This document shows, in pieces, positions 1 to 8,947 of a DNA stretch of 64,000 nucleotides; position 1 is the stretch's first letter; the number at the start of each line of letters is the position of its first letter. Location: the NCBI RefSeq assembly GCF_030433895.1, contig NZ_JARUXE010000006.1, positions 62,001 through 126,000 of the forward strand, in the 5' to 3' direction. This DNA comes from Arthrobacter sp. PsM3. GTDB lineage: Bacteria; Actinomycetota; Actinomycetes; Actinomycetales; Micrococcaceae. The notes beneath the pieces were generated by a model. The model was not told the DNA's origin. It ran no database searches and was given only the letters and a program-made list of their open reading frames with translations. A program made the translations under genes and the position numbers.

Positions 1-1002
1 TCCTACGCCCTCGGCATCAAGGGCGCCGTGGAAGACGTCTGGCTGCCCGCGGCACGCGCCCTGGTCGCACAGATCAGCGCCATGGCCGAGGCCAACCGCG
101 CAGTGCCGATGCTCTCCCGCACGCACGGCCAGCCGGCCACCCCGACCACGCTCGGCAAGGAACTGGCCGTCATCACGCACCGCCTGACCCGCCAGTTGGA
201 CCGCATCGCCCGGACCGAGTACCTCGGCAAGATCAACGGCGCCACCGGCACCTACGCGGCCCACGTCGCCTCCGTCCCCGGCGCCGACTGGCAGCACGTT
301 GCCCGGAGCTTCGTCGAGGGCCTCGGCCTGAGCTGGAACCCGCTGACCACCCAGATCGAAAGCCACGACTGGCAAGCGGAGCTGTACGCCGACGTCGCGC
401 GGTTCAACCGGATCCTGCACAACGTCTGCACGGACATCTGGAGCTACATCTCGATCGGCTACTTCGTGCAGATCCCGGTCGCGGGTGCCACCGGCTCCTC
501 CACCATGCCGCACAAGGTCAACCCGATCCGCTTCGAGAATGCCGAGGCCAACCTGGAGATCTCCTCCGGCCTGCTGGACGTCCTGGGCTCCACCCTGGTC
601 ACCTCCCGCTGGCAGCGCGACCTCACCGATTCGTCCTCGCAGCGCAACATCGGGGTGGCCTTCGGCCACTCGCTGCTCGCCATCTCCAACGTGGCCAAGG
701 GCCTGGACCGCCTCAAGGTCGCTGAGGACGTGCTTGCCGCGGACCTCGACACGAACTGGGAAGTCCTCGGCGAAGCCATCCAGATGGTCATGCGCGCCGA
801 GGCCATCGCCGGCGTCGAAGGCATGGAAAACCCCTACGAACGGCTCAAGGACCTGACCCGCGGGCAGCGCGTCGATGCGGCCCGGATGCAGGAATTTGTC
901 CAAAGCCTGGGCCTGTCCGCGGACGCAGAAGCGCGGCTGCTGGCGCTCACCCCCGGCAAGTACACCGGCATCGCGGACAAGCTGGTGGACCACCTCGCAT
1001 GA
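1..1002 (+). CDS. purB: Adenylosuccinate lyase, C-terminal part (5' truncated by window edge)
   Basis: Cytoplasmic purine-biosynthesis enzyme that splits adenylosuccinate to AMP and SAICAR to AICAR, releasing fumarate. The reading frame is open from base 1, so the start lies outside the window; 333 residues are visible of the roughly 460-480 typical of the E. coli-type enzyme. The lyase signature loop is present around bases 490-540 (GSSTMPHKVNP), which carries the mobile catalytic serine, and the histidine-bearing RTHGQPATPT segment lies at about 118-150. It overlaps the next gene by 4 nt (ATGA), suggesting translational coupling. Assignment is secure; only the N-terminus is missing. Confidence 0.96.
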   Translation, partial: SYALGIKGAVEDVWLPAARALVAQISAMAEANRAVPMLSRTHGQPATPTTLGKELAVITHRLTRQLDRIARTEYLGKINGATGTYAAHVASVPGADWQHVARSFVEGLGLSWNPLTTQIESHDWQAELYADVARFNRILHNVCTDIWSYISIGYFVQIPVAGATGSSTMPHKVNPIRFENAEANLEISSGLLDVLGSTLVTSRWQRDLTDSSSQRNIGVAFGHSLLAISNVAKGLDRLKVAEDVLAADLDTNWEVLGEAIQMVMRAEAIAGVEGMENPYERLKDLTRGQRVDAARMQEFVQSLGLSADAEARLLALTPGKYTGIADKLVDHLA

Positions 1003-1667
1003 GGCTCCTGCTCATCCGCCATGGCCAGACCCCCGGCAACGTCCTGGGCCAGTTGGACACCGCCCACCCGGGTCCGGGGCTGACCGAGCTCGGGGAGCGG
1101 CAGGCGGCCGCCCTGGCGCGGTCCCTGGCGAATGAGCAGATCGGCCGCCTCTACGCGTCCACACTGATCCGCACCCAGATCACGGCCACGCCGCTCGCGA
1201 CCGTCCGCGGCCTGGAGATCGAGGTGCTGGAGGGGCTGCGGGAGATCGAAGCCGGGTCGCTGGAGAAGCTCACCGACAAGGAATCGCACCTGCGCTACCT
1301 CGGCACCGTGTTTGGCTGGGCGGCAGGGGAACTGCACCGCAGGATGCCGGCCGGACCCAGCGGGCACGAGTTCTTCGAGCGCTACGACGCCTCGATCGCG
1401 CGGATCGCCGCAGCCGCCGCGGCGGACGACGCCGGGACGGTCGCCGTGGTCAGCCACGGCGCCGCGATCCGCGTCTGGGCGGGCCTTCGGGCCGGCAATG
1501 TGGAGGCGGGATTCGCCGCCCGCCACGTCCTCGCCAACACCGGGATCGTTGCACTCGAAGGGGACCCGGACGCCGGATGGCGGCTCATCCACTGGGACGA
1601 CAGCCCCGTAGGTGGCCTGGCGCTCGTCGATCCGACGGCGGAGGACCCGACCGGCCGCACGCTGTAG
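999..1667 (+). CDS. Histidine phosphatase superfamily protein
   Basis: 222 residues of the phosphoglycerate-mutase-like histidine phosphatase fold. The catalytic phospho-accepting motif RHGQT lies at residues 7-11, and the second catalytic histidine is in the VSHGAA motif near residue 150. The ATG overlaps the purB stop (ATGA), so it is probably translated by coupling with purB. Substrate cannot be read from sequence: this family includes cofactor-type mutases, alpha-ribazole phosphatases and broad phosphomonoesterases. The length and lack of other domains favour a small phosphatase rather than a glycolytic mutase. Confidence 0.85.
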   Translation: MRLLLIRHGQTPGNVLGQLDTAHPGPGLTELGERQAAALARSLANEQIGRLYASTLIRTQITATPLATVRGLEIEVLEGLREIEAGSLEKLTDKESHLRYLGTVFGWAAGELHRRMPAGPSGHEFFERYDASIARIAAAAAADDAGTVAVVSHGAAIRVWAGLRAGNVEAGFAARHVLANTGIVALEGDPDAGWRLIHWDDSPVGGLALVDPTAEDPTGRTL

Positions 1668-1761
1668 TGGAGTTCTCCGGACCCTAACGCGCAGGAAACA
1701 CGGCCGAAACCGCCGCTGCCTAGGGTTGATCTGCATAACCCTTCGGCGAAGCGAGGCAGCC

Positions 1762-2265
1762 ATGCAGACCAATCCGCGGCTCAACATCCGGCAGGTCACC
1801 TGGGCCAACCCCGTGGGCGCGGACCTCCGCGCGGCCCAGCAGGCCGAACTCGATGCCCGCTTCGGCACGAGCGACCACGAACCGGGGCCGCCGCCGTCGG
1901 AGACGGACACTGCCGTGTTCCTCGTCGCCCACGACAAGGCCTCCGGGCAGCCGGTGGGCTGCGGCGGCCTGCGGATCCTCGACTCCCGGACCGCCGAGAT
2001 CAAGAGGCTCTACGTGCTTCCGTACACCCGAGGCTCCGGCGTGGCCAGCTCCATCCTCGCGGCCCTGGAAGCACATGCCCATTCCCTCGGCATCACCTCC
2101 ATCACCGCGGAGGCCGGTTCGGTGCAGACTGACGGCCGGCAGTTCTACGAGAACTCGGGCTTTGCCCCGGTGCCGAACTTCGGGCCGTACATCGGGGTGG
2201 AGCACTCCTACTGCTATGCGAAGGCCATCGACTCGCACAGCGCGGCGCACACCGCCATGGCCTGA
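1762..2265 (+). CDS. GNAT family N-acetyltransferase
   Basis: 167-residue single-domain GNAT protein that would transfer an acetyl group from acetyl-CoA to an amine. The central strand and acetyl-CoA-binding loop are visible as IKRLYVLPYTRGSGVASSIL (residues about 83-102), matching the usual Q/RxxGxG/A pattern in degenerate form. The C-terminal FYENSGF is the typical GNAT beta6-alpha4 element. The ATG at 1762 follows a purine-rich gcgaggcag Shine-Dalgarno stretch; longer in-frame upstream starts would run into the purB-phosphatase unit. The acceptor substrate is unknown. Confidence 0.85.
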   Translation: MQTNPRLNIRQVTWANPVGADLRAAQQAELDARFGTSDHEPGPPPSETDTAVFLVAHDKASGQPVGCGGLRILDSRTAEIKRLYVLPYTRGSGVASSILAALEAHAHSLGITSITAEAGSVQTDGRQFYENSGFAPVPNFGPYIGVEHSYCYAKAIDSHSAAHTAMA

Positions 2266-2311
2266 GGGACGTCCGCCGCCGTCACACAACATCCGCCGCG
2301 CCGCCGTCGGC

Positions 2312-2317
2312 TAATCT
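2312..2317 (+). promoter_or_regulatory. Candidate -10 element TAATCT for a leaderless transcript
   Basis: TAATCT fits the actinobacterial TANNNT -10 pattern and is followed by exactly 6 nt (cgcact) and then the ATG at 2324. A start at the A of ATG would give a leaderless mRNA, which agrees with the lack of a Shine-Dalgarno sequence there. The same geometry recurs at ten other genes in this window. Confidence 0.5.
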
Positions 2318-2323
2318 CGCACT

Positions 2324-2758
2324 ATGGAACCGGCAGACATCACCTTCCGCACCCGAAAGTGGGTGCGGCCCGAAGACCTCAACGCCAACGGCACACTGTT
2401 CGGCGGAAGCCTGCTGAAATGGATCGATGAGGAAGCGGCGATCTACGCCATCCTGCAGCTTGGCAACGGCCGGGCCGTCACCAAGTACATTTCCGAAATC
2501 AACTTCGTCAGCTCGGCTGTCCAGGGCGATCTGATCGAGATGGGGCTCACTGCCACCCGCTTCGGCCGGACGTCGCTGACCATGCGCGCCGAGGTCCGCA
2601 ACATGATCACCCGGCAGAGCATCCTCACGATCGAGGAAATCGTCTTCGTGAACCTCGATCCGCACGGCAAGCCCGCGCCCCACGGGTACACCGAGATCAC
2701 CTACGACCGGGACCGGATCCCGACGCACCACCTGACGGAGACGCTCGAGGAGGACTAG
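2324..2758 (+). CDS. Acyl-CoA thioesterase (hotdog fold, YciA/BFIT type)
   Basis: 144 residues covering a single hotdog domain that would hydrolyse acyl-CoA thioesters. The family hallmark is the N-terminal segment LNANGTLFGGSLLKWIDEEAA (from about residue 18), with the catalytic Asn/Gly-Gly region and an acid on the following helix. YISEINFVSS matches the second conserved strand. There is no visible ribosome-binding site, but a TAATCT element sits 6 nt upstream, so the mRNA may be leaderless. It is the last gene before a 226-nt gap. A second, two-domain thioesterase of the same superfamily lies at 42325-43299. Confidence 0.88.
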   Translation: MEPADITFRTRKWVRPEDLNANGTLFGGSLLKWIDEEAAIYAILQLGNGRAVTKYISEINFVSSAVQGDLIEMGLTATRFGRTSLTMRAEVRNMITRQSILTIEEIVFVNLDPHGKPAPHGYTEITYDRDRIPTHHLTETLEED

Positions 2759-2906
2759 GTCCAGCCGGCGGCGCACTGCGCCGGGCCGGGTGGCCGCGGC
2801 GCCGCGGCGGATATTCACGGCCCGTTAACGCGCGGGAAGCCAACTGTTGCGGCTTGTGGACCAGACTAGAGGCCCCGCAAGAGTTAATTAGTCGATTTGA
2901 TGGCCA

Positions 2907-2938
2907 TTGACTCAGAATCCGGTTCGGGCCGCTATAGG
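2907..2938 (+). promoter_or_regulatory. Candidate promoter of the ABC importer operon
   Basis: TTGACT at 2907-2912 and TATAGG at 2933-2938 resemble sigma-70-type -35 and -10 boxes, but the 20-nt spacer is longer than optimal. They lie about 45 nt upstream of the GTG of the binding-protein gene in an otherwise gene-free 226-nt stretch. Confidence 0.33.
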
Positions 2939-2984
2939 CTGGCCGGACATTGCCCTCTGGCCCCTTCAGAAATGAGTCCCCCTC

Positions 2985-4085
2985 GTGCGCAGATTGAAAA
3001 CCCTGGTCGCCGGCGCCGTCGCCGTCGCCCTCCTTTCCGGTTGCGGAGCGGGCGCCGCAGGCCCCACACCGTCCGAACCAGCCGCCGGCACCGCCGCCAC
3101 AGCCCCCTCCGGTCCGCCCTCCGGGGAAACCCTTATCGTCTACACCAATTCCAATGGTGAGGGACGCGGCGAATGGCTGACGCAGAAGGCCGCCGAGGCC
3201 GGTTTCAAGATCGAAATCGTGGGCGCGGGCGGTGCGGACGCCACCAACAAGCTGATTGCCGAGAAGAACAACCCGATTGCGGATGTGGCGTTCGGGCTGA
3301 ACAACATGTACTTCGAGCAGGTCAAGGCGGCCGGCGCGATTGAGCCGTTCACCCCCTCCTGGTCCGGCGAGGTCGACGCCGCCAAGGGGGACAAGGGCGC
3401 CACCAAGGCGTACTGGCCGCTGGTGCAGCAGGCCATCCTCCTGGGCTACAACTCGGACAAGTTCAGCAAGGACCAGGCCCCCAAGGACTGGACCGACCTG
3501 TGGACGCAGGACCGGTTCAAGTCCCGCTATGAGCGCGTCACCGGTCTCGGAACCGCGACCGCACAATTGGTCTTCGCCAGCATCCTGACGCGCTACAAGG
3601 ACGACGCCGGCGATCTGGGCATCTCGGACGAGGGCTGGAAGCAGATCGAAGGGTACTTCAAGAACGGCACCCCGGCGGTGGCCAAGACCGACCTCTTCGC
3701 CCGCATCGCCTCGGGAGACACCGACATGGGCCAGATGCCGTCCTCAATCATTGCCGAGCGTGAGAAATCGTTCAAGGTCAACGTGGAGTCCGTCATGCCC
3801 TCTGTCGGCGTCCCGCTGGCCATCGAGCAGGTTGCGCTGGTCAAGGGCACGGACAAGAAGGACGAGGCCTTGAAGTTCATTGACTGGTTCGGCAGCGCCG
3901 ATATCCAGGGCGCATGGGCGCAGCAGTTCAATTCCATGCCGGTCAACAAGGCAGCCGTTGCCAAGGCCAAGCCCGAGGTCGTCGACTTCTTCAACACGCT
4001 CAAACAGCAGGACATCGACTGGAGTTTCGTCCAGGCGAACATGGGTTCGTGGGTTGAAAAGATCGAACTGGAATACATGAGCTGA
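2985..4085 (+). CDS. ABC transporter substrate-binding lipoprotein
   Basis: 366-residue extracellular solute-binding protein. A lipoprotein signal with a positively charged start (MRRLK), hydrophobic core and lipobox LLSGC places the lipid-modified Cys at about residue 20, followed by a Ala/Pro/Thr/Ser-rich linker to about residue 45. The mature part begins ETLIVYTNSNG and belongs to the family that binds iron(III), thiamine, 2-aminoethylphosphonate or similar small ligands. The GTG start is the only one giving a complete signal peptide. It is followed, after a stem-loop, by ATPase and permease genes. Substrate is not determinable here: the few conserved tyrosines do not clearly match iron-binding FbpA. 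Confidence 0.85.
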   Translation: MRRLKTLVAGAVAVALLSGCGAGAAGPTPSEPAAGTAATAPSGPPSGETLIVYTNSNGEGRGEWLTQKAAEAGFKIEIVGAGGADATNKLIAEKNNPIADVAFGLNNMYFEQVKAAGAIEPFTPSWSGEVDAAKGDKGATKAYWPLVQQAILLGYNSDKFSKDQAPKDWTDLWTQDRFKSRYERVTGLGTATAQLVFASILTRYKDDAGDLGISDEGWKQIEGYFKNGTPAVAKTDLFARIASGDTDMGQMPSSIIAEREKSFKVNVESVMPSVGVPLAIEQVALVKGTDKKDEALKFIDWFGSADIQGAWAQQFNSMPVNKAAVAKAKPEVVDFFNTLKQQDIDWSFVQANMGSWVEKIELEYMS

Positions 4086-4097
4086 GCCGTGCGCCGC

Positions 4098-4125
4098 GTG
4101 CGGCCGGCCATGATGCCGGCTGCAC
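4098..4125 (+). promoter_or_regulatory. Intercistronic stem-loop after the binding-protein gene
   Basis: GTGCGGCCGGC (4098-4108) pairs with GCCGGCTGCAC (4115-4125) around a CATGAT loop; the 11-bp stem has one G-U pair and no T-run follows. Such hairpins between binding-protein and ATPase genes commonly stabilise the upstream mRNA or partly terminate, giving excess binding protein; that role is inferred. Confidence 0.5.
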
Positions 4126-4189
4126 GCAGCTCACCGCTGCCCTTCGTACCCCAGCCGCCCTCCCCCAGCCGCCAGAAAGACAGGGTTCC

Positions 4190-5257
4190 ATGATCCGTTT
4201 CGAGAACATCCAGGTCGCCTTCGGTGACTTCACCGCCATCCCGGAGCTCAATCTCGAGGTGAAACAGGGCGAGTTCTTCACTCTCCTGGGGCCCTCCGGC
4301 TGCGGAAAGACGACGGCGTTGCGCACCCTGGCCGGGTTCATTGAGCCGACCGCCGGCGAGGTGTACGTCGACGGCAAGCCCGTCACCCGGCTCCCGAGCG
4401 ACAAACGGCAGGTGGGTATGGTGTTCCAGAACTACGCCCTCTTCCCCAGCATGAGCGTCTGGGAGAACATCGCTTTCGGCCTGCGGGTCCGGAAGGAAAA
4501 GCCAGCAGAGAGCGACAGGCTCGTCCGCGATATCGCCAAACGCGTGGATCTGTCCGACGAGCAACTGCGGAAGAATGTCACCGAGCTGTCCGGTGGGCAG
4601 CAGCAGCGCGTCGCCGTCGCCCGGGCACTCGTCCTGCAGCCCAAAATCCTGCTGCTCGACGAGCCGCTCTCCAATCTGGATGCCAAGCTCCGGCACCAGC
4701 TGCGGCAGCAGCTCAAGGACCTCCAGAGCGAATTCGGCATCACCACCGTCTACGTCACCCACGACCAGGACGAGGCGCTGGCGATGAGCGACCGGGTGGC
4801 CGTCCTTAACAACGGTGTGGTGGAGCAGGTTGGCGCCCCGCAAAGCATCTACGACGAATCCGCCACCGAATTCGTCTGCAATTTCATCGGCGACAGCTCC
4901 CGCCTCACCGGCGCCTTCCTCGCCGAACTGAACCGGAAGTCGCCCCACACGCTCGACCCCACAGCCAATTCCTACCTGCGCGTGGAGAAGGCGTCCCTGG
5001 ACCCCGCCGGCGGGGACGGCCTGGCCGTTCCGATGCAGGGAACTGTTGTCTCGAAGAGCTACCACGGGCTGCACAGCCGGTATGTCGTGCGCTGCCACGG
5101 CTCCGATGTCCGGCTCCTCGTCAGGGAAGACGGCGGGGACCAGCCCGGCACCGGCAGCCCGGCAACGCTGTACGTCCAGCCGCGGCACGTGCTTCAGTAT
5201 CACCCGGAAACAGGCGTGTCGCTGGGCGCCCGGCTGCAGGAAGCGGCCCGGCCGTGA
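4190..5257 (+). CDS. ABC transporter ATP-binding protein (importer)
   Basis: 355-residue importer ATPase that energises uptake with the adjacent binding protein and permease. Walker A GPSGCGKTT is at about residues 35-43, the Q-loop is in VFQNYALFP, the signature LSGGQQQR lies near 134-141, Walker B LLLDEPLSNLD follows, and the H-loop is VTHDQDEA. After residue about 240 there is a C-terminal extension of the TOBE/OB-like type seen in FbpC/PotA/PhnT-class ATPases. Its stop codon overlaps the permease GTG (GTGA). Class assignment is certain; the transported substrate is not. Confidence 0.93.
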   Translation: MIRFENIQVAFGDFTAIPELNLEVKQGEFFTLLGPSGCGKTTALRTLAGFIEPTAGEVYVDGKPVTRLPSDKRQVGMVFQNYALFPSMSVWENIAFGLRVRKEKPAESDRLVRDIAKRVDLSDEQLRKNVTELSGGQQQRVAVARALVLQPKILLLDEPLSNLDAKLRHQLRQQLKDLQSEFGITTVYVTHDQDEALAMSDRVAVLNNGVVEQVGAPQSIYDESATEFVCNFIGDSSRLTGAFLAELNRKSPHTLDPTANSYLRVEKASLDPAGGDGLAVPMQGTVVSKSYHGLHSRYVVRCHGSDVRLLVREDGGDQPGTGSPATLYVQPRHVLQYHPETGVSLGARLQEAARP

Positions 5258-7068
5258 GCAGCGGAGGCGGCTCGAACGGCGCGGGCACCCGGAGCATGCT
5301 CCGCTCCCCCGCCGTCCTGATTATCGGGATCGTGCTGACCTGGTTCATCGCGGCGTTCCTCGTCTGGCCCAACGCGAATGTGCTGATCCAGACCTTCTTC
5401 CCGAACGGCAGCTTCTCGGGCCGGGCCGCCGAGAAGCTCTTCTCCTCCCAGCGGGCCATGAAATCACTGGGCAACAGCTTCCTGCTGGCCGTCGCCCTGT
5501 CCATCACCGTCAATGTCGTGGGGATCTTTATTGTGCTGGTCACCCAGTACTTCAAGATCCGTGGCTCACGGATCCTGTTCCTCGGCTATGCCACGACCTT
5601 TATCTACGGCGGCATTGTGCTGGCGGCCGGTTACAAGTTCATCTACGGGGACAAGGGGATTGTCACCGGTTTCCTGCTGTCGCTGTTTCCCGGCATGGAC
5701 CCGGGCTGGTTTTCCGGTTTCTTCGCCGTGCTGGCGGTGATGACGTTTGCCACCACCACGAACCACATGCTGTTCGTCGCCAACGCCCTCAAGGGGGTGG
5801 ATTACCAGACCATCGAGGCGGCCCGGAACATGGGCGCCTCCACGTGGACGGTCCTGCGGCGGATTGTCCTGCCGATGCTCAAGCCGACGCTTTTTGCCGT
5901 CACGGTGCTCTCCTTCCTGACCGGCCTCGGTGCCCTCAGCGCCCCGCAGGTCCTGGGCGGACGGGAGTTCCAAACCATCACCCCCATGATTCTCACGTTT
6001 TCCAACAGTCCGACGTCGCGGGACCTCGCCGCGCTGCTCGCCGTCATCCTGGGCGTAGCCACCATCCTGATGTTGGCCGTTATGACACGGCTGGAAAAGG
6101 GCGGCACCTATTTCTCGGTGTCAAAGGTCTCCTCCGGGCTGCAAAAACAGCAGATCCGCAATCCCGTGGCCAACGCCGCCGTCCACGTCGTGGCATATCT
6201 GCTCTTCGCCGTATATACCCTGCCTGTGGTGCTGATTGTTGTCTTCTCCTTCGCCGACGGCGCCGCGATCCAGACCGGACAGCTGTCGCCGGGAAGCCTG
6301 ACCCTGGACAACTACGTTCGCGTGCTCACCCAGCCTTCGGGCCTTCGGCCCTTTGTGATCAGCATCGTTTACAGTGCCCTGGCTGCGGTGATCGCCGTCG
6401 GCGGGCTGTTGTTCGTGGCCCGGCTCCTGCAGAAATACCGCAACTGGGTCACCACGGCCTTCGAATACCTGCTCCACATCCCGTGGATCCTGCCTTCGGC
6501 CCTGCTGGCCCTGGGCCTCATCCTCAGCTATGACCACCCAAGCCCGCTGGTCGGCGGCGCCGTGCTGACCGGGACCACGGTCATCCTGCTGATTGCCTTC
6601 GTGACTGTGAAGATCCCGTTCACCCTGCGGATGCTGAAGGCGTCCTTCGCTTCGGTCAACTCCTCGCTCGAAGAAGCCGCCACCATTATGGGCGCCAAGA
6701 CGCTGTACGTCTTCCGCCGGATCCTGCTGCCGATCGTGCTTCCGGCGGCGGCGGCCATCACGGCCTTGAACTTCAACAGCATGCTGGACGACTACGACAC
6801 GGCGATCTTCCTGGCCCACCCGCTGTTCCAGCCACTGGGCCTGGTGATCAAGGCCAACACCGACGGCGCGGAGGGCGTCGACGGGGTGTCCAACACCTTC
6901 GTTTACACGGTGCTGCTGATGGTCATCACCGGGGTGACGATGTATCTGGTGTACGGCAGGGCGGGCAAGAAGCCGGCGCGGAGGGCAAAGACCGGGGCCG
7001 GCGGCAAGCAGGGCCTTACGCCGGTCCTGGCGGAAGCAGCGCGCACTGATCCCGCGTTGGTGCCCTGA
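5254..7068 (+). CDS. ABC transporter permease, two fused transmembrane domains
   Basis: 604-residue inner-membrane permease carrying two binding-protein-dependent transport domains in one chain, about 12 transmembrane helices in all. Each half shows the cytoplasmic EAA coupling loop: IEAARNMGASTWTVLRRIVLP in the first half and LEEAATIMGAKTLYVFRRILLP in the second. Fused permeases of this kind are typical of the iron(III)/2-aminoethylphosphonate-type importers. The GTG start overlaps the ATPase stop by 4 nt, so the three genes form one operon. The C-terminal tail is Lys/Arg/Ala-rich and likely cytoplasmic. Confidence 0.9.
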   Translation: MSSGGGSNGAGTRSMLRSPAVLIIGIVLTWFIAAFLVWPNANVLIQTFFPNGSFSGRAAEKLFSSQRAMKSLGNSFLLAVALSITVNVVGIFIVLVTQYFKIRGSRILFLGYATTFIYGGIVLAAGYKFIYGDKGIVTGFLLSLFPGMDPGWFSGFFAVLAVMTFATTTNHMLFVANALKGVDYQTIEAARNMGASTWTVLRRIVLPMLKPTLFAVTVLSFLTGLGALSAPQVLGGREFQTITPMILTFSNSPTSRDLAALLAVILGVATILMLAVMTRLEKGGTYFSVSKVSSGLQKQQIRNPVANAAVHVVAYLLFAVYTLPVVLIVVFSFADGAAIQTGQLSPGSLTLDNYVRVLTQPSGLRPFVISIVYSALAAVIAVGGLLFVARLLQKYRNWVTTAFEYLLHIPWILPSALLALGLILSYDHPSPLVGGAVLTGTTVILLIAFVTVKIPFTLRMLKASFASVNSSLEEAATIMGAKTLYVFRRILLPIVLPAAAAITALNFNSMLDDYDTAIFLAHPLFQPLGLVIKANTDGAEGVDGVSNTFVYTVLLMVITGVTMYLVYGRAGKKPARRAKTGAGGKQGLTPVLAEAARTDPALVP

Positions 7069-7129
7069 CCGGCGACCGCGTCGCGCCCGAGTACCTGACC
7101 TGGCCGTGGCGCGCTTCCCGGGCTGCCGG

Positions 7130-7522
7130 CTAGACCCAGAAGTCGTCGGCCTTCGCCGTGTCCTCGAAGAACTCCCGGCCTTCCGTGACCTTTCCGTCGC
7201 GGACCACAAAAGTGATGATGGTGGCCATGTCCAGGGTCTTGCCGTTGTTTTTTCCCTGGGTCTGCTGGATCGCGACTATGTGGTTTTCCCCGCCGACGAT
7301 GTCCTCGACGTTGGCCTGGAAGTCACCCTGGGTGCGCGCTCCCAGTTCGCCGAAGTAGGCCAGGATGGCATCGCGGCCCTGCTTCGTGCCCGAGAGCACC
7401 CCGCTTCCGGGCACGTACCAGACGGCGTCGTCGGCGAACAACTCGGTGAGGGTGGCCATATCCCCGGCGTTGAAGGCCTCATACCCCCGCCGGACCAGTT
7501 CAACATTCTCTGCGGTTCCCAT
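7130..7522 (-). CDS. SnoaL-like / nuclear transport factor 2 family protein
   Basis: 130 residues forming one NTF2-like cone-shaped domain. The N-terminus NVELVRRGYEAFNAGDMATLTELFADDAVW is the standard helix-helix-strand entry of SnoaL-like proteins, and AILAYFGELG plus the C-terminal strand DGKVTEGREFFEDT complete the fold. The family includes cyclases, isomerases, dehydratases and many proteins of unknown role, so no reaction is assigned. A purine-rich GGAGAGG precedes the ATG by about 9 nt. It lies downstream of pobA on the same strand, but the 116-nt gap argues for separate transcription. Confidence 0.8.
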   Translation of the reverse strand: MGTAENVELVRRGYEAFNAGDMATLTELFADDAVWYVPGSGVLSGTKQGRDAILAYFGELGARTQGDFQANVEDIVGGENHIVAIQQTQGKNNGKTLDMATIITFVVRDGKVTEGREFFEDTAKADDFWV

Positions 7523-7638
7523 GTTCGGACACCTCTCCGTCGTCCTTGTCGGGTCTTGCTGGGACGGTTAAAGGCTAGTCCTGGCCGCCGATCCTGTCGA
7601 TGGAAATATGCACGCCTTCCGGAGTTTCCGCGGACGCC

Positions 7639-8829
7639 TTAGTGGGCGCCCGGCCAGCCGGTGTAGGCCTCGGCGAGGTAGGCCCGGCCGTGGCGGGATG
7701 ACACCACGGAGTTGAGCTCCCCGAGCTGGCGGGCGCGGGCGAAGTCGTCGCCGTCGACCGGGGTGTGCAGCATGGAGGTCATCCAGTAGGAGAACTGCTG
7801 GGCCTTCCAGACCCGCTCCAGGGCGCGGTCGCTGTAGGCATCCAGGAGCACCGTGTTTCCGGTCCTGTAGAAGCTGTCGAGACCCTCAAAGAGCACCTTG
7901 ACGTCATGCAGCGCCAGGTTCAGGCCCTTGGCCCCGGTCGGCGGGACGGTGTGCGCGGCGTCGCCTGCGAGGAACAGCTTGCCGTGCCGCATCGGGGCGT
8001 GCACGAAGCTGCGGAACTTCAGGACGGTCTTGTCGATGACCGGGCCCTCTTTGAGCTCAAAGCCGTTGCCGTTGACCCGGCTGCGGAAGGCGTCCCAGAT
8101 CCGGTCTTCGCTCCAGTTGTTGACGTCTTCGTTCGGGTCGCACTGGAAGTACATTCTCTGGACGGTTTCGGTGCGCTGGCTGATCAGGGCGAACCCGTTC
8201 CCGGAGTTGGCGTAGATGAGTTCGTCCGAGCTGCGCGGTGCCTCGGCCAGGATCCCGAACCAGGCGAAAGGGTACTCATGGAAGTACCATTTGCGCTGGG
8301 CTTCCGGGATCTGGAAGCGGCTGTGGCTGCGGGAGCCGTCGGCGCCGGCGATGAAGTCGGCCTGCAGCTCCCATTCAACGCCCCCGGCATCGGTGAACCA
8401 GACTTTCGGCTTGCCCTCGAGGTCATGGACGGTGGTGTCGGTAACGCTGTAGCGGACGTCGCCGCCGTCGTCCTGGCGCCGGGCGGCGAGGTCGAGGAAG
8501 ACGTCGGTCTGCGGGTAGAGCCAGACCGACTCCCCGACGAGGTCCTGGAAGTCGATCCGGTGGCTCTCGCCGTTGAAGCGCAGTTCGATTCCGTCGTGCC
8601 GGTCGCCGTCGCGCAGGACCCGGTCCGAGACGCCGCTGTCCACGAGCAGGTTGACCGAGCCGTGCTCCAGGATGCCCGCACGGACCGTTTCGGAGATTTC
8701 CTTGTGGCTGCGGATCTCGATCACTGTGGATTCGATTCCTTGTTTGGCCAGCAGGTGGGAGAGCATCAGCCCTGCCGGGCCCGCGCCCATGATCGCGACC
8801 TGGGTGGTAATGATTTTGCGTTGTGCCAT
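7639..8829 (-). CDS. pobA: 4-hydroxybenzoate 3-monooxygenase
   Basis: 396-residue class A flavoprotein that converts 4-hydroxybenzoate to protocatechuate with NAD(P)H and O2. The FAD-binding GAGPAG lies at residues 15-20, the DG motif in IAGADGSRS near residue 160, and the second FAD/ribityl motif in LAGDAAHTVPPTGAKGLNLAL near 280-300. Length equals the Pseudomonas enzyme (about 394). GAGGA stands 4 nt before the ATG. An IclR-type regulator is immediately upstream on the same strand, and the pca genes for protocatechuate breakdown lie 7 kb away, so this gene feeds that pathway. Confidence 0.95.
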   Translation of the reverse strand: MAQRKIITTQVAIMGAGPAGLMLSHLLAKQGIESTVIEIRSHKEISETVRAGILEHGSVNLLVDSGVSDRVLRDGDRHDGIELRFNGESHRIDFQDLVGESVWLYPQTDVFLDLAARRQDDGGDVRYSVTDTTVHDLEGKPKVWFTDAGGVEWELQADFIAGADGSRSHSRFQIPEAQRKWYFHEYPFAWFGILAEAPRSSDELIYANSGNGFALISQRTETVQRMYFQCDPNEDVNNWSEDRIWDAFRSRVNGNGFELKEGPVIDKTVLKFRSFVHAPMRHGKLFLAGDAAHTVPPTGAKGLNLALHDVKVLFEGLDSFYRTGNTVLLDAYSDRALERVWKAQQFSYWMTSMLHTPVDGDDFARARQLGELNSVVSSRHGRAYLAEAYTGWPGAH

Positions 8830-8932
8830 GCTGTCCTCGCTTCGTTGCGGGGCCCGGACTGTGGGGCGTCCGGGGCCGGGTGGATCCTCTGGCTACAGTG
8901 TGCGCCAGGACACGTGGCGCGCGTTACAGGAA

Positions 8933-8947
8933 TTCCACTCAACGGAA
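8933..8947 (-). promoter_or_regulatory. Candidate IclR operator upstream of pobA
   Basis: On the minus strand this reads TTCCGTTGAGTGGAA, a pseudo-palindrome with TTCC/GGAA arms, about 105 nt upstream of the pobA ATG and overlapping the iclR stop. It matches 13 of 15 bases of the element at 9713-9727. Binding is inferred. Confidence 0.5.
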
